Shown here one piece after another: positions 35,977 through 48,134 of a stretch of DNA of 64,000 nt. The translations under genes and the position numbers were made by a program. Under the pieces are notes generated by a model. The model searched no databases and had not been told where the DNA came from. It saw nothing but the letters and a program-made list of their open reading frames with translations. This stretch comes from Leptodontidium sp. MPI-SDFR-AT-0119 (lineage: Eukaryota; Ascomycota; Leotiomycetes; Helotiales; Leptodontidiaceae): positions 2,108,001 through 2,172,000 of the forward strand of contig JAHLEZ010000004.1 of assembly GCA_020726505.1 (NCBI GenBank). Reading direction: 5' to 3'. The first letter of the stretch is position 1. Every line of letters starts with the position of its first letter.

Positions 35977-37706
35977 GACGCTGCTCTGCCTTCAAGGCTT
36001 TGAATTGGGGAAAAGAAAACATCTTTCTGCAATAGAGAAAATCGAGGGACGAGCTTTTAATGCCATGCCATTCACTCACAGCCTTGCCATAGAGCTTTCT
36101 CCGAGGGCCACTCAGAATTTATCATTGGACTTTAGAGAGCAGAGATAAGGAGAGCTTGAAAGGAGGCACTGTAGGGGGGCGGGGGCGATAAGCCACCCCG
36201 CGGCCAAAGATAACAACTCGCTTGGCAAGACATGCCATGTGATGGAGAACATGTGACTGTGTAATAACGATTTGCGATGAACCTCACTTGAGGGGCAAAA
36301 TGATTGTTCAAATTGGCGAAAAATGATAGAATGATAACATTTCGCCCAGCGTCCGTAAGAAGAGCATTGTGTTCTAGCAGTTCCGAGACTGGCAAGAAAT
36401 GCCAGTGGTGGATAAGAGTTTCTTGGACCTAAGCGAGTACTGTCCAAAAAGTAAACAGAACACTTGCCTCTCGGTACTTGAAGGTTTCCCCTAAGTAGAT
36501 AGATCAATCTAATTCTTAAGGTAAAGAAAGAAACTCATCAGCTTTCCACTGTGGATAGCAACTGGCACTTGACAGTAGCACTGCTTCCCCACCAAATGGA
36601 TATTTTCCGCCGAGCCATTAATCGTATTCTCGCCCAATCGATTCCAACTGCTGATCTCCTCTCCCTAAGCCTCGGCCAACCTCTGAAGCTAGAAGGCAAA
36701 AAGTAGAAACGACCTAAGGGCGTCGATCGCGAACAGATGACTAAATAATAAATGTTCGAATTCGGCACTTAGTTCTAGGGCTTACCACGGCTTACATGGG
36801 GGCTCGGTAGCTCCCATTCCCAATCCGTCATGCCGCTCGTTCTCTGAGCCAACCAGATCTGTCGCTTGATACCCAGGCATGGGTGGCATGGGGGTTAGAA
36901 ATGCAGCGGACTTGTTGATCTTGAGAAGGCAGCAGACTGAGCCTTGGATGGTGTTTCGACGATCGATTTCCCGAGCATGACCCGCGGGTATGGTGGGGTG
37001 TGGTGTGTCTACTAGCTATTTCTTTCTGGACGCATACGGGAATCAACACCATGGTTCGCTAACTCCGGAGGAAACACCAAATGCAGAGATGCGCTGCATG
37101 GAAGAAGCGGCAAAGGTTGAGATGCTTATATCATCTTCTGTATGGTAAAGGCCATACGGGGAAATCTAAGACATGCGCTATGATGACGTCTTTGTGCATC
37201 CAGAGATCTGTAAAATGAAGAGGACTCGTGAGAACTTGTGACCTTGGGAATTGCGAGAGGGCTCTAATTGGTCACTTCGCATCTGATAGGTTTCCATTGG
37301 CTATTCATCTGAAAAGGATGAGTCTCCTGCCTTCAATAATACAGTAATACAATAGCTGACAAGCGAGATCGTTAGATCGCCTGGTGTGGCTGAATCGGCT
37401 GTTCCGACAGGGGAGAGTGCTTTTAAGGTTTCCACCAGCGAATCTTATGCGGCCGCTCCTCTATGTGTCTTTCCTTTTGCATGCCAGCGAGACCCCCATC
37501 CTTTTGTGTATCGCCAGCGTAATCTATGGTGTCGATTCCCGTCCCCAACTTCTGCATATACTACTTACTGCAAGAGCGGGTTTGGGGCGAGGAATCAAGA
37601 AAAAAGAAAGAGATTCTCTAAAAATAGTCGCAGGATGCTGGCTGGGAGGGTAATACTTTTCAGAAAAGAGGCGCAAGGAGATGGATGAAACTCGGCGGCA
37701 CTGCAA

Positions 37707-37724
37707 AGCTAGCTAGCTAGCTAG
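37707..37724 (+). repeat. AGCT tetranucleotide repeat
   Basis: Four and a half perfect copies of the self-complementary unit AGCT. Confidence 0.85.
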
Positions 37725-37841
37725 AAGGATGATGCACTGTATCTTCTCTCCATGGAGATAAGGATAAAATACCGATAGTGTTGAAAAGCTACCAATCGCC
37801 AAATCTGGGGAATTGTGTAGTGAGTGAGTGCTGGCATGCTC

Positions 37842-37864
37842 TTTTTGCTTTTTTGCTTTTTTGC
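37842..37864 (+). repeat. T5-6GC tandem repeat (3 copies)
   Basis: Three tandem units of five or six T followed by GC, a short microsatellite in noncoding DNA. Confidence 0.8.
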
Positions 37865-38620
37865 TGACCTAGGTACAGCATGTTGCTTTAAAGATGTCTC
37901 TCGCTTGAGAAATCGACCTTCGACTTCTTGTTTATCCTTGTTTACCCCAAAACTCTAAATCAATCGTTAAGCTGCTGCCTTGCGCCCGCCCCCGCACCTG
38001 TCGCTGGTGGTTGCGAAACACGCGTATCCATTTCCTTTCCTGCCTTCAGAGATCAATATTATTATTCAAGGGCTCGGAATTCGGAAGCGCAGTCATCAGG
38101 CGGCCTATGGCTTGCAACGTTACTGTAGCTGCCAAAAGGTTTAGTGTTGACGCCGGCTCGAGAGCTAGTAGTAACTGGAGTTTGCGCACCCTGTGGGATA
38201 GGGCTAGACTAAGATAGCCTGTGATAGCAAGCTTTCCTTGGCTGATGTGATTCATGTGGAAGTGAGACTGGAATGTAAATGAGGTTATTTTATGAGGCTA
38301 TTTTCCCTGTTTTGAGTTGAAGGGAAAGAAAGGTTGGAGATATGGTGTCGGCCGAAGCTACAGACGCCATGGATTTCACATGCGTCATTGAAGCATTGAG
38401 GATTTGCCGAAAAGGAGAATAGGCAAGCCTAGTTGAAAAGCCACAATGTTTCGAGTGATCCTTCGTCCTAAAAGGCAATCATAAAATAAAATTGTATAGA
38501 TGATGAGTTAGCGTGCGCCTTCTATGCAATCACGAACTCCAAGCAGCATGTCTAAAATGTCCACAAACGCCAGTCGCTATGTTTTGCCCCCAAGGCCTAG
38601 AATCTCTTCATCCCCACCTC

Positions 38621-39953
38621 TTACCACTCTGGTAGCAAGGGCGCACCTCTTTGCCGACGCCAAAAGTTCGCTCGCTGTAACCAAGTCGCCCCCAGGAGCC
38701 AACCCCAGCGATCGAGGAGAGGTTGGGAAAGCTCCCATGACATCTCATTGAGCGGGTCGTCACCCCAAATGATTACTTGCCCGACCTCGTCCCCTCTCTC
38801 CCCACCAATGATGCCGAGATCTGAGACGAATCCTCTCGCTACATCCGAGGTCACCGTCATGAGGCGGTCTCGCAGTGTTGGAGACGCGATCATGTCGATT
38901 CCGTAGTAGTGAGGTGTCTCAAGTTGTGCTTTGCTAGGCTTCAGAGCGCCAGGTAGGCCTCCACTCATGGATTGTAGAACTGCGAGATGTCGTTGTGGGT
39001 CAGAGGTGATTGAAGGGTCGCTGTATAATGGGCGGAAGATTTCAAGTATCTCTGATCGAGCTTTCGTGCGATCGTACGGTGCCATCACCATAGATCTTTA
39101 TGTCAGAATTAGCTTTTGTTCTGAGGAAAAGAAGAGAAAATAACTTGACATACGATGCTGGACCGCTTACTCTTCTTTGCACCTGGGGAGCTTGTGCCTC
39201 GGACTGGGAGATATTCATAGACTGAAAAGCGGATCCCATTGAAGATCGAGATCGAGAATCTCGGACGAGCCCTGATGAATCAGGTGAGCTTTGTGAATTA
39301 TGACGGAGGCCGGATTGATGTACCATAGAATATGGCTGTGATGACAACGCAGAAGGATCGGTGAAAGCATTCATCGAGGGTGGTAACATCGAGGAAGATG
39401 TCATGGACAGAGCCGCCATTGGCATCATATCCGCACCGAGGGTCGCAGGTGGACTCCCAGTTCCTGAAATCGACGTACCGGAAATCGAAGGCGACAGAGA
39501 GTATTGCCGTGAGTCGCTTGAGAGAGGGGGCAGAGCCATTGACGAAGACATGAGGTGGCTTGATGAAGATGATGAGCCGTACATCTGCGCTCGTAGAGCC
39601 TCATTCTCCCGTCTCAACTCGTCGTTTTGGTATCGTAGGCGCTCGATCTCTTCTGATTGTTCAGAGCTCTGCTCCTTTTGTGCTTGTTCAAGATTCTTGA
39701 GGTGTTCCTTCCTTCTGCGGCCTGAATGTACTTGTTAGCTAAGTTCTCCAACAGTGACTTTGGGAAATATACGGAATTCTCGCTGAGCAAGGCGATTGTA
39801 CTTTGAAAAACTGTTAGCGGAAGTCTTGATGGGTGATATTTAATGGAAGTCTACCTCGCGCTTGCGCTCTTCTTTGTCTGCTGTTGGATCCATGTCGCTC
39901 TTGAGTGTGTATTGCTTGGAGTGTCTGGTTGTTGTTGTTGTTGAAATAGTCAT
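38621..39953 (-). CDS. bZIP transcription factor with DUF3425-type C-terminus
   Basis: Sequence-specific regulator of the fungal bZIP plus DUF3425 class. Four exons: 39953-39855, 39800-39773, 39721-39154, 39095-38621; 1170 nt, 389 residues. It starts MTISTTTTTRHSKQY. The basic region is built across three exons: ERKRE, then YNRLAQREFR, then RRRKEHL, matching the AP-1/Yap-like NxxAQxxFR core. A leucine-zipper-like heptad run follows (LEQAQKEQSSEQSEEIERL). The middle is Ser/Met/Pro-rich. The C-terminal domain includes RTKARSEILEIFRPL and FVSDLG, and ends IWGDDPLNEMSWELSQ...FWRRQRGAPLLPEW. Two introns use AAAG acceptors. Targets are unknown. It is isolated in 6 kb of noncoding DNA, so regulatory regions may be large. 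Confidence 0.88.
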
Positions 39954-42900
39954 TGTGAAGAGAGATATCTGAAGAATATATATGAATGTTCAAAGATATC
40001 GGAGGAATTTATGGATTCATCCTTCGATGGGTCTGAGTGAGATGATATACCCTGCCTCCTCCTGTAGCTTTATTTTCATCGGCGCAACGAATTACTCCTT
40101 AGGGGCAGAGGGCGAGCTACCCCCGCTTAGTCCCGCTAGTTTACCCTCAGCCTTGAGAGACTAAGACAATCCTGGTATTCCAGCGAAGTTGGACGCTAGA
40201 GAGATAGTTGGGGCAGCCGTGAGCTTGATCATCGCTTCTCCATGTTTTGACAGAGGCTTTTGTTTGGAGAGAGGTGGAGGGACCGGTCTCTACTACTACT
40301 TAGGTATTACCATACTACTAAGGAATATCAATCCGGTTCTTGCTGGTGTTGCTGACATTCACCGCGGACGTTTTCCGAATTACTTGAATTTGACAACCAC
40401 TGCACGGACAACACGACCAAGGCGTTGAACATGTAACGCCGTCTAATGCAGGCCGCACCTACAGTGCCTACCTACCTAGGTACTCCTCTCTCGAAGCAGT
40501 CTTGCCAGGCGCAGCCTTTCCTACTGCAACGGCGTGTCTCTGCAAGGTTTGATACCGGTAGATCCTGAGCACAAGGCTTCAGCCCGGCGAGAAAGAGTCG
40601 TTGAATACCAGAAAGCACGGTTGTGAGCTGGGACTCGGTGTCATCTCAGAACTAAAATCTTAAGGCACGGTCATCCTGCGGGCAGGGAAAGACCTCATCT
40701 GTGACCGGGCAACGGTAGACCGGGATGCTGTCTTCCCCGTATTTCCGAAATAGAGTCAGACGGTAGATAGCGGGAGAGGCGTAGTTGATGTGAGGCATAC
40801 TTCTCATCACTGCTACTCTACTGTGGGGTGCAGTCAACAAAGACGATCGCCATTGCCATGACGAGCAGGCAGGCAACATTAATAATGATACTATCTGGGA
40901 AATAAGCGGTGTATGCAGATGACCAAGCAGCCAAGGCTACAGCTTGAAGACTAGATATGAGTAGTAGTAGTACGACTATCAAACGTGGTCTTGTTAGTTC
41001 CCCCGTAACTTTCTGGAAAAGTCGTAGACTCGAATGCCCATAATGATTATGCTGGACGTCGTGCATTCGGCTCTGTCCTTTGATGGGTGGGCCAGGTGGC
41101 GTAGACAGGGCTTGAAGGAAGGCCTGTAATTTGTCGGCAGCCGAAATCGTACCTGGACTGGGGATGGAGGGGGATCGCAAACCGCCTTGAACAGCCTCTC
41201 TGCTCCGTCCTGGACCCCATCTTCCTGCACCACGCCTGCACTCACTCCCCTTGCAGAACTCTCTGATCGTACCTGAAGACGTTTGCAGCGTGGCTACCTA
41301 CCCTGTTGTACGACCTACCGAGATAAAGATAACACAATAACCACCGAGGCGACAGCGAGACTCCTGCTGCAAGAATACCTACCTTCCTCCCTTCAATGCT
41401 GACGCATCCGGGGAGTATACGAAGAGAAGAGCGGGGCTTAGGGCCTCTTTCAGCCTTGTGTGACGACGGTCTGGGATTTCTTGAAGGCTGTGGAGAAGCA
41501 AGAGAGCCTGTTAGGATGCTGATTAATTCGACAGGCATCTCCGAGGTCATCATCGAGATCCCGTCCAAAGCAAGATCCAGAGCGCTGGGATTCTGCTGGA
41601 TGGATGGATGGGACCGCAGGGGCCCAAATGATGGACCTCAGGGATCTCCAGATGGGCGGTATGGTACAGTTCCCGTCCTGTCTGCAAGGCTAAGTGTGTT
41701 ATTATTGGACAGGACATGGTGAATTTACGAGACAATAGCGCCAGGATCGTTTCTTTCTCCAATTCATCCAGTGGCGCTTGAGGTTCATGAATCATGATTT
41801 CAAACACAGAAGTAACTACTCCTTTCTGAAGTCTGATGATTGAAGATCATTCTGGACAACGAGTGCCTTGGATTCCGAGGCTTCCTAGAGAGCAATTATT
41901 GGTACTCGGTTTCTCGAGCTATATTAATAAGCCCGCAGTGTGGCCGTGTGGCAGAAGCCGAAGTACGGTCGAAGTTAAAGTACTACTACTACTCCAGGTC
42001 GATCCATGCACGAGCATATTTTTTGTTGTTGGAAGAACGAGATATCAAACTCTATTGGTGTGCTCGTGATACGGCACCCATCCGTGCGCTAAAACCCCCC
42101 ACAGGAACCAGCAGTACCTTAGCTTTAGGACGCAGTTACAACCTTGCGGAATGGAGGGTAGAGCACATCTTGCCTCGTTTCATCTCTAGATCGCTCACCA
42201 ACGATGAAGCTTGCCTCTTGTAGATGTCCGGACTTCTTATCTCCAGACTTTCGCCATACCGAAAGGAGGCCTTGCTCTGATGGGCTGGACGTCTCGCGTT
42301 AGGGAAAAGCTAGGGAAAATGTACTTGTAGAATGCTGGTAGCTCCTTACGCTCCCTTAACTCCTCACATCTTGTCCGGCCCCGAACTCCGAATCATCACT
42401 ATGTGGGATTTGTACCTTTGTGCTCGGAGCTAAGCCCGAGGATAAGAGAACTGTAGGAATGGGAGGCGAACAACGGCATCATGGATTATCAGTGATGCTA
42501 TTCACAGAACTCGAGCTGATCTTCAGTGGTAATGTGTGGCCATGCAGAAGTCGTGCCTCTTCGATCCTCAAGGCAGTGTACAGTAGCTGAGGGACTGCCC
42601 TGTGGCTTAGGCGAAACGTGATCCCATAGGGCTGTTGATCAACGGACTGCCCGATTTGGCTCCCTGAACGAAAGAAAAGCACAGAAACGAGCTCATGAGT
42701 GATACGAGAAAGGAAAGGGAAAAGATACTTAGTTAATCGGCATTGATTCCTAGTATCATGCATTCGATTCCATGGACTTTCCGTGGAGGCGGTTCGTGCA
42801 CTTGTCGTCATCCGATTAAATTGGGTGGGATCCAGAGTTGAGTTTGAAATCTCGCAATTGACTTCCTACAGGAACTCTAGCCCAGATTCCAGGCCCGCCC

Positions 42901-43685
42901 TTACCTATCTAGCCTTCTTCGAGCTTCTCCACAATCGTCCTTCAGAACTGCTCCCCGGAGGACCTCGACTAGGCAGGTAATTGCGGCGTGGGTTCCAAAT
43001 TTACTCGTCGGTCAAGTACTGGCTCTGCGTAGTGTAGTGCCGTAGGTGAAGATACCTGGGGATAGGATCCGAGAACGATTGAACTTTCATACAGTGCCGT
43101 CGGCAGTGCATCTCCACCTGATGTTGGCTCTAAGCAGAGGGAACGACGAGATCCTTCTTCCCTTTAAACTTCATGATGGCTTCTAGGTACTCGAGACGAC
43201 CCATGATGAAATCCCATACCAGAGCTCGTAGGATTCTATTTTTTGAACTTTCCAGTACCGCTGGCTGAGAAAGATATCGTAGTTTGGAACCACTGATCTA
43301 ACTCAATCTTTCTTTCCAGAGCACGGACTTGAAGCTCTACTCTCAGGATACATCAAATCAATCATTTCTAGTACAAGCACCCTTTTGGGCATGTCCAAGC
43401 CTATGAAAATCTAAGTCTTCGATTTGGGATAATCTCCCTGGCGACTCTATGATTATGAGCGTCATGCTAACTGTATGTCGTTGAAGACCCAACCCAACGC
43501 CCCTGTTGTAAAACCACCGGATCTCTGCCAATCCGAGCTTCTAGGCGTTGAAGCCGGAAGGAAGGTCTATAACGAGAAAGAAAAAAAAAAACTTCGCATC
43601 TCTCGCCTCTCACTTGCTAATGCAAACTGGTATGTACTGTACTTCGCCAAAAACACTACTTTCGCTTCACCTCATCTCTTATCCC
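39954..43685. other. Long gene-poor region (3.7 kb)
   Basis: No well-supported gene. It contains scattered TAC/TAG trinucleotide runs and copies of the CTACCTACCTAG-type motif (for example about 40468-40481), also seen near 61103. A weak two-helix ORF is listed separately. The left edge is the upstream region of the bZIP gene; the right edge is the 3' flank of the ethanolamine kinase gene. Confidence 0.4.
40818..41066 (-). CDS. Possible small two-helix membrane protein
   Basis: ORF of 82 residues from ATG at 41066 (MHDVQHNHYGHSSL) with two hydrophobic stretches, RLIVVLLLLISSLQAVALAAW and SIIINVACLLVMAMAIVFV. The frame stays open upstream without ATG, so a spliced upstream exon is possible. 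No family resemblance; it may be a chance ORF or a gene fragment. Confidence 0.2.
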   Translation of the reverse strand: MHDVQHNHYGHSSLRLFQKVTGELTRPRLIVVLLLLISSLQAVALAAWSSAYTAYFPDSIIINVACLLVMAMAIVFVDCTPQ

Positions 43686-45026
43686 TTATTCCTCCGCCCA
43701 GCGCTTCTCTCGGATAGTCATCTCCTTTCCAGATGTTTGCCGAGTTCCCTCGCTCTCCTCTCGCCAGCCCCAGTACTCACCTAGTCTGATCTCAGCATAA
43801 GATGCATAGTCAAAGTCAATCTGAGAGATGACAGCTTGGATCATGGCCCAGATTCCCCAGTAGAAGCCAGGAATTCCTCGGAAGACGTCCACCTCTCCAA
43901 AGAGACGAGCAGTCTCAGCTTGTAGGTCTTTCTCAGACTTGTCTTGGCCTAGGTGGGCAAAGTAGCTTCGGATGTATTCACGGATGAAATCCAGACGCTG
44001 CGACTTGGTGGGAAGCAGATCGTGGTCACAGTCGAATCCACCCCATTCTGCAAAGTGGTTCGCGATATCGAACGCAGCTGGTGAGGGAGTGGCGTACTCG
44101 TAGTCGATGAAGCTGACTATCTTTGGCGCATCTGGGGCTGTCGTTGCAGATTGTGGTTGTATGATTACATTACCGCTAAGTAAGTCACAGTGAGCAAAGA
44201 CATGCTGGTTAACGTTAGCATTGTCTAAACAGTCGAACAAGGTAGGAACCCTTACACTGTTCTCTCCCAGACCCGGCCGGTTGCTGAACTCTGCAACCAA
44301 ACGAGTCAATTCCTTTTGAAGGTTTGCTTGCCGGGTCTTCTCAGCGTCCGAGCCAGTGGGAAGTGCATAAATCCACTTCTGCATCACCGTCCACACGTTG
44401 GGGGCAGGCTTTCCTGGAGCAACATTGTCAATGGCTACTTGTAGGGCTGGATCCTTCTTGCTTGATGTTGGAGCTGCCATGTCAAACTTCTCGCTGCCAT
44501 CTATCTCCTCCGCCAAGGGCTTTCGTGGTGTGGAAATACAAGGTACGACTGCATGCCATTCAGCCAGCCTCTTAGCAACCGCACGCCAGATCTCCTGTTG
44601 TCTCAAGTCTGCTGGAGATGTGACCGATCCGCGGATAAAACGGTATAGCATTCCATTGCTGAAGCGGGCCAGCAGTTCCGGGGCGAGGTTGTATTGCATG
44701 AGCAGTTCGTGGTTTTGGGTTTCTCTCTCTCGGTCGATGATAAGATCTGTGCCTTCTCCATAAGCTCTTAGCAGAATTGCCTCAGCATCTATCTCCTCTT
44801 CTGACAATCCATCCCTCTTGTTCACAACCTTGAGTAATGTGTTGGTAATGCCATCCGTGAACCTGACGAATTCGATCTTCCCATCTTCCCATTCTGGACG
44901 AAGTGTCAGGATAAGTCGGAGGGCTGAAGTCTGTGATTCGGCCGGATTGTATGCAAGAGGTATGAATCGGACTTTGTCTCTTCCGCTCCTAGAAGGAGAT
45001 ACTGGGTTGGTCGTGGCTGTTGACAT
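43686..45026 (-). CDS. Ethanolamine kinase (choline/ethanolamine kinase family)
   Basis: Phosphorylates ethanolamine with ATP, the first step of the CDP-ethanolamine (Kennedy) route to phosphatidylethanolamine, in the cytosol. Single exon, 446 residues, start MSTATTNPVSPSRSGRDKV. Visible motifs: FVRFTDGITNTLLKV in the nucleotide-binding lobe, the Brenner phosphotransferase motif HCDLLSGNVI (H about 279, catalytic D about 281), and the choline-kinase motif FIDYEYATPSPAAFDIANHF with the metal-binding Asp, followed by EWGGFDCD. The FTDGITN and EYAxPSPAAFDIANHF patterns fit ethanolamine kinases better than choline kinases; substrate preference is an inference. Confidence 0.9.
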   Translation of the reverse strand: MSTATTNPVSPSRSGRDKVRFIPLAYNPAESQTSALRLILTLRPEWEDGKIEFVRFTDGITNTLLKVVNKRDGLSEEEIDAEAILLRAYGEGTDLIIDRERETQNHELLMQYNLAPELLARFSNGMLYRFIRGSVTSPADLRQQEIWRAVAKRLAEWHAVVPCISTPRKPLAEEIDGSEKFDMAAPTSSKKDPALQVAIDNVAPGKPAPNVWTVMQKWIYALPTGSDAEKTRQANLQKELTRLVAEFSNRPGLGENSVRVPTLFDCLDNANVNQHVFAHCDLLSGNVIIQPQSATTAPDAPKIVSFIDYEYATPSPAAFDIANHFAEWGGFDCDHDLLPTKSQRLDFIREYIRSYFAHLGQDKSEKDLQAETARLFGEVDVFRGIPGFYWGIWAMIQAVISQIDFDYASYAEIRLGEYWGWREESEGTRQTSGKEMTIREKRWAEE

Positions 45027-46359
45027 GGCCGCGCGTTGTTCTTGGTATCGCGGAAGTGTCGGTGAGGGTGAATTATCTATATCTTGTTAGCAGACCGTAA
45101 AGCAAAGTCATCGAATATTCACCTTAAGTCCCGCTTCTAAAGCTGGACTCCTAATATGCCTTTGGAAGGCCTCGTTGTTCTTCAGACAAGAGTTGAGCGA
45201 GCTATGTTGAGTTCAGGGCTTTGGCGACGTCATAAACCCTCGAATCCTGGAAAAATTGTCCACAGCTCTGGAATTGGGTCTTCAGCAGGTAAGTTCGAAG
45301 TCGTATAGATATCTCAGAGAGTGCGAGACTTGGGTAGAGGAATCCACGTCGTTGCGGGGGAGTGGGGGTTTTGGTGAGTTGTTGCGCGGGCTATTTCAAT
45401 TTCTATGAGGAATCGCACTCGAGAAATTATTGCCACAGCTTGCTGCGGGTCGGACCCTTGTTCAGGCAAATGATCTCGTGGTCAACGGCGCTCTGCAGGA
45501 CCCTGGGAACACAACAGCCAGTGAATGGTATGGAAGGCTGAAAGAAGGCGGTAGGAGGCTTGAAGGTGTATCGTGTATGGATAGGAGGAGTGAAGTCTGG
45601 CTCTCTTTTGTTGTCTATGCCGGGATAGGTCTCGTGCCCATTTCCCCTTCGTGGGTCCTTCTCGATTTGAGTTTAGTTCAGGGACTACCGTCGGGAATGT
45701 CGTTTACCAATTTACATTTCAAGGCTTCGTCCAACTCCATAGTGAATAGATTATTCTTGAGTAACCATCTTTCATAAGGGTAAATCAGCTGCACTCTTTT
45801 CGTCACCCTCGAGGAATTGTTCTAGACTACGATTCAGGCCTCAAAGACGGAAAATTAGATTTAAAAGTACATGGAAATCGTCACTAAGAAACAGAACAAA
45901 AAGAGGACTGAGATCTATTGTTCTAATAAGAGTATATACTGCCAAGGCAGAAAGCTGTTGACCCTCATAGCCCCTCGTTCACATGCAAGCCGGAAAAAAT
46001 CCAACATCCTTCCAAACACGCTCCCTCGCGATAAATTTCTACGTAGTACGGCCAGACTTCATTGCCTCCTGAATGATATGGGCTCTCAAGACCATGTGTG
46101 ATGTCAAGCATTTATGGCAGCTTATCATGAGTTCAACCTTTCTAGCACAAGCGAGATGTTGACTTCACCCACGAAAGACTTTACTTCCTATTTAGATACT
46201 GGATGCAAGGCTTATATGAGAATATGTGCTGTTTTGTGTCGTTTGGAATTAAGATTCATTCAATACGGTAGGTATCTGTTAAATGCACTCCTCCAACGCC
46301 AGCATACAAGAGTCATGACGGAAGCATTTACATAATTCGTAACCACGTCATCCATCCTT
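45027..46359. other. Intergenic, ethanolamine kinase upstream region
   Basis: About 1.3 kb. ORFs of 70-115 codons lack family resemblance. It probably holds the ethanolamine kinase promoter and the CFEM gene 3' UTR. No element was recognised. Confidence 0.4.
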
Positions 46360-47367
46360 TCAAACCCATATACAAAGCACAACCAGCAGAACGGTCAATC
46401 CAAGCCAATTCCCAGCTGCCACAGTTGCAGCTCCATTTGTATCCTTGAACGGAGAACTATTCGTCGCATCTGGATTCGGGGCTTGGGAAGTCCTGCTCAA
46501 AGTCGTATCGCTCGAGCTTGTCATCGCAGCAGCGACACTGGTTGTGGTGAAGCTTGTGCTTTCAGAGGATCCTGCAGATTCTGATGCGGAAGACGAGCTT
46601 GAGTCTCCTCCCGATGCTGCGGTTGCTTCTGAAGCCGTCGTTGTTTCTGTGAAGGTAGATTTTTGCGTGGTTGTGCTACCCCTCGAGTTGGTGGTCGTGT
46701 AGGTGCTGATGGCGCCCGGCTGTGTGGTCGTACTGGTGTACGTCGAGCCTTCACTGTCTGTTGCTACAATGACGACGGGAATGACACCAGTGAACCCTCC
46801 ATTTGTCAGACTCGCAGTAGTTATAGACGTGAGGGTTGAAGTCGGTCCGGTGACGGTGGTCGTGCTTCCAATAGTTATTGGATATATCTGGTAATATTTT
46901 GAGCCAGACTGGGTTGTGGGAACCGTCACTGTTGATACAGAGAGTATTGGTGCATAAATTGTTGTCGTAGCTCCAGCTCCTCTATCTGCAGAACTCCCAC
47001 CCATAGTCACCGTCGTCGTGACCTGCGTAGCTAAGCTGCTGGCAGCATTCTCAGCATTCCTAAGGGCAGACGCTGGAATTGGGGAGCCAGCGATCATACA
47101 TGCAAATTGCAAAGGCGTCAAGAGGAGGTTCGTGTCCAAGTTGTTGTCGCAGTTGCCATGCATACATGTAACAACATCTGGGAGGAAATTCCCCGACGAA
47201 GCTCGACAAATGCATCCGATATTCGTGATATCGCAATTCGTATTAGGAGATTGGTCTATGCAATCTTGGATACATTGAGGAAGGTCGTCCACGAATTGCG
47301 CTTGAACGAGAGCTGTTGGCAGGATGATGGGAGCAAGGAAAGCTCCAATGTGATAGATTGACAGCAT
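46360..47367 (-). CDS. CFEM-domain GPI-anchored cell-surface protein
   Basis: Secreted wall or membrane protein with a fungus-specific eight-cysteine CFEM domain; some members bind heme, others act at host surfaces. Single exon, 335 residues. Signal peptide MLSIYHIGAFLAPIILPTALVQAQ, then CFEM with cysteines at 32, 36, 45, 52, 54, 68, 73 and one in LLTPLQFAC. The residue three before the fourth Cys, usually the heme-ligand Asp, is Asn49 (NIGC). A long Ser/Thr-rich stalk follows. The C-terminal hydrophobic tail, WLGLTVLLVVLCIWV, preceded by small residues, indicates a GPI anchor. Role in iron uptake or host interaction is open. Confidence 0.92.
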   Translation of the reverse strand: MLSIYHIGAFLAPIILPTALVQAQFVDDLPQCIQDCIDQSPNTNCDITNIGCICRASSGNFLPDVVTCMHGNCDNNLDTNLLLTPLQFACMIAGSPIPASALRNAENAASSLATQVTTTVTMGGSSADRGAGATTTIYAPILSVSTVTVPTTQSGSKYYQIYPITIGSTTTVTGPTSTLTSITTASLTNGGFTGVIPVVIVATDSEGSTYTSTTTQPGAISTYTTTNSRGSTTTQKSTFTETTTASEATAASGGDSSSSSASESAGSSESTSFTTTSVAAAMTSSSDTTLSRTSQAPNPDATNSSPFKDTNGAATVAAGNWLGLTVLLVVLCIWV

Positions 47368-48134
47368 TTCCGGTTTTGACTGCGGGTTCGTTTAGGTCCT
47401 GACTTCGAATGTCCAAATTGTTTTTTGACAATGAGGTGCTCCAACAGCAAGTAACCTCAATTCGGCTTTTGTTATTATTGCTGGATCATTACTTTGTGAA
47501 GTTCGTCCAAAGTTCCCGTGGCTGGTGAGTACATGGGAGGGGATCTCAATTAATATGAGGTGGAAACTTGCCTGGTAACTGCCCCTCATACCCGTGTCGT
47601 GGCAAACTCAACAGCCCCCCCATGAGATCGAGAAAGCGGTATCTGTCAGTCTGTTTCCTTGTTTCCATGCATATTTTGGTAGCGCGGGTCGATCACCTCG
47701 AGACCCCGAAACATGTCTGTGACCGGATTGGACCAGAGAGAAATGTGGCTGAAGCTAGAAGTGCACCGCCACATAAATCTACTGGCAGGATTGGGGTTTC
47801 CGGCCTCGCCTTGATATGAAAGTCATGAGGGAGTGGCGATTACCTAGGATCGAGTCCGTGGTCGCTGGCCTTGTTTGGTTGGCTGATGATAACTTGGCAG
47901 CTTGACTGGTCCTTTACCAACGTCCCATGAGATATGCATGGACTTTCGGAAGGATACTGCTCATGTAGTAGGCTGAAGAAGTTTCTCATAGTTTGAAATA
48001 TCTACTTGATAGGAGCAGCATGTTAAGTTAAGTATCCTTCCTCTTGGAAGTTGACAAAAAGAAATAGGTTCACAAATCGGTTGATATGAATTTCAGCAAG
48101 AGCAGACAACTAACCACTAACCATTCCACTTTCA
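47368..48134. other. Intergenic, CFEM gene upstream region
   Basis: About 770 nt between the CFEM gene and the 3' end of the acetyltransferase gene. No gene or clear motif was recognised. Confidence 0.45.

Larger units (their letters stand above)
35977..38620. other. Long intergenic region (2.6 kb)
   Basis: No gene was supported; ORFs of 60-130 codons overlap on several frames without family resemblance. It contains two short simple repeats (listed separately). The left part is the CLC promoter region; the right part is the 3' flank of the bZIP gene. A noncoding RNA could exist but cannot be shown from sequence alone. Confidence 0.4.

Noticed and set aside
45430..45777. 115-codon forward ORF upstream of the ethanolamine kinase gene
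   Set aside because: Mixed composition, no motif, and it lies in a probable promoter region.
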